NCBI GenBank assembly: GCA_946480965.1
Contig: CAMLMI010000286.1
Span: forward strand, 1-6,363
Direction: 5' to 3'
Source of the DNA: an uncultured Verrucomicrobiales bacterium
GTDB taxonomy: Bacteria > Verrucomicrobiota > Verrucomicrobiae > Limisphaerales > CANJSG01
DNA: 6,363 nt
The notes beneath the pieces are model-generated. The model saw nothing but the letters and a program-made list of their open reading frames with translations, was not told the DNA's origin and ran no database searches. Each line of letters starts with the position of its first letter. Position 1 is the stretch's first letter. Below are positions 5,801-6,363 of the stretch, one piece after another. Made by a program: the position numbers and the translations under genes.

Positions 5801-6148
5801 TCAGTTGATCCGGGCTTCGTCGCCCACGAACACTTCGCCCGCCAGGATGTCCGCCGCCGTGATATTGTCCTGGCGCGGGCCAGTCACCTTCAGTTCACCC
5901 ACCTTGCGCCCTTGGCGATAGACGTTCAGCCGCTGCTCCTTTTCTGGAACCGACGCGGCGGGATACGCGATCACGACGAAGCGGCTCTTCGCGTCCACCG
6001 AGGTCACGCGCCCGATCAGGTCGATGCTCGGAGCGACGACGAAGTTCGTGCTGGCGGCGGCCTCATCTTTGGCGGAATCGGCGGGTTTCGGCGTGCCGCA
6101 ACCGATCACGGCCACGGCGCAGGCGAGTGCTGTCCAGAACGTCTTCAT
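5801..6148 (-). CDS. Small putative lipoprotein with a C-terminal beta-rich domain
   Basis: The 115 residues begin with a lipoprotein signal peptide: positive K2, hydrophobic residues 4-15, and lipobox VIGC with acylated C17. Glycine at +2 does not match the Asp inner-membrane retention signal of enterobacteria, so outer-membrane placement is possible. A linker of about 25 residues leads to a domain (about 44-115) with alternating strands: GRVTSVDAKSRFVVIAYP, LNVYRQGRKVGELKV, and AADILAGEVFVGDEARI. This pattern (V..V, VYR.G..VG.L.V, A.I..G....GD.V) resembles small beta-barrel domains such as the FlgT C-terminal domain; that similarity is inferred by eye. ATG at 6148 is chosen because it places the lipobox correctly. 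An upstream in-frame ATG at 6238 would bury the signal behind 30 basic residues. There is no Shine-Dalgarno sequence. The partner and function are unknown. Confidence 0.82.
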   Translation of the reverse strand: MKTFWTALACAVAVIGCGTPKPADSAKDEAAASTNFVVAPSIDLIGRVTSVDAKSRFVVIAYPAASVPEKEQRLNVYRQGRKVGELKVTGPRQDNITAADILAGEVFVGDEARIN

Positions 6149-6156
6149 TGCGGGGA

Positions 6157-6186
6157 AGTAAACGGGCCGGAGCTTGGCCGCGTCAA
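6157..6186 (-). promoter_or_regulatory. Candidate promoter of the lipoprotein gene
   Basis: On the minus strand, TTGACG (6186-6181, five of six consensus bases) and TTTACT (6162-6157, four of six) are separated by 18 bp. The -10 box ends 8 bp before the ATG at 6148, again predicting a leaderless mRNA. Its position supports the 6148 start over the upstream ATG at 6238, which would precede this promoter. Confidence 0.45.
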
Positions 6187-6225
6187 TCCGCCGTCCCGGC
6201 TGGGTGGTGGTCCCAATCTTTCTCC

Positions 6226-6263
6226 TCTTCCTGATCAAGGCTCCTCAGGGATCCAGAGGAAGA
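6226..6263 (+). other. Imperfect hairpin upstream of a possible start codon
   Basis: TCTTCCTGATC (6226-6236) pairs with GATC (6250-6253) and AGGAAGA (6257-6263). This gives 11 bp interrupted by a 3-base bulge (6254-6256), with a 13-base loop. No T tract follows on either strand, so it is not a standard terminator. The right arm covers the AGGA element and the first base of the ATG at 6263, so it could mask a ribosome binding site. It may also be chance. Confidence 0.35.
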
Positions 6264-6363
6264 TGAAGCGCGAGATCAAGGCCCTGCCCCCGCATCGTCG
6301 GCCCTGGTCATCCGCCGATGCAACTCATCGTCCGTTCCGGCTGACGGAAGCCCGGTTCGCCAA
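6263..6363 (+). CDS. Possible start of a rightward gene running off the window, unidentified
   Basis: From ATG 6263 a frame of 33 codons stays open to the right edge, beginning MKREIKALPPHRRPWSS. AGGA lies just upstream (6257-6260), but only 2 bases from the ATG, which is closer than ideal. About 70 percent of third codon positions are G or C, lower than the neighbouring genes, so coding status is uncertain. The residues visible are basic and match no family I recognise. A leftward frame also crosses the edge and stops within the region, so this could equally be intergenic DNA. Confidence 0.25.
   Translation, partial: MKREIKALPPHRRPWSSADATHRPFRLTEARFA

Overview
This is a GC-rich chromosomal window from a Gram-negative-type bacterium that makes lipid A. 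Three things suggest Verrucomicrobiota: high GC, a fused LpxC-FabZ followed by LpxA, and a short Ala/Pro-rich single-pass membrane protein beside trxA. The first two also occur in other phyla (LpxC-FabZ fusions are well known in Bacteroidota and relatives), so this placement is an inference. No insertion sequence, phage gene, CRISPR array, tRNA or rRNA was seen. Everything recognisable looks like core, vertically inherited material.

Layout. Positions 1-60 hold the end of a rightward transcription unit: a strong intrinsic terminator, perhaps with the last codons of its gene. Positions 122-2235 are a leftward two-gene lipid A operon, lpxC-fabZ (one fused protein) and then lpxA, overlapping as ATGA. 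A 180-bp divergent intergenic region (2236-2415) carries a promoter candidate for each side. Positions 2416-4266 are a tight rightward cluster: an Ala/Pro-rich C-terminally anchored membrane protein, thioredoxin (trxA), and a GspF/PilC-family inner-membrane protein. After 97 bp comes a large conserved cytosolic protein of unknown function (4364-5794). It meets, tail to tail with 6 bp between stop codons, a small leftward lipoprotein gene (5801-6148). The last 215 bp hold that gene's promoter candidate, an imperfect hairpin, and a possible rightward ORF leaving the window.

How the genes work together. LpxA acylates UDP-GlcNAc with an (R)-3-hydroxyacyl group from acyl carrier protein, and LpxC deacetylates the product, which commits it to lipid A. 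FabZ dehydrates the same 3-hydroxyacyl-ACP pool toward phospholipid fatty acids. One transcript therefore sets both sides of the branch point between lipopolysaccharide and phospholipid. The rightward cluster has no such clear common pathway. Thioredoxin is a general cytosolic reductant, and the GspF-like protein lacks its usual ATPase and pseudopilin partners here.

A recurring feature is initiation. Three transcription-unit starts (2235 minus, 2416 plus, 6148 minus) have no Shine-Dalgarno sequence, and each has a sigma70-like promoter candidate whose -10 box lies only 7-15 bp before the start codon. Internal operon genes are more variable: the GspF-like gene has a strong Shine-Dalgarno sequence, while trxA has none. 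No clearly undescribed multi-gene system was found. The best leads are the uncharacterised 476-residue protein, the orphan GspF-like protein and the possible leaderless initiation.
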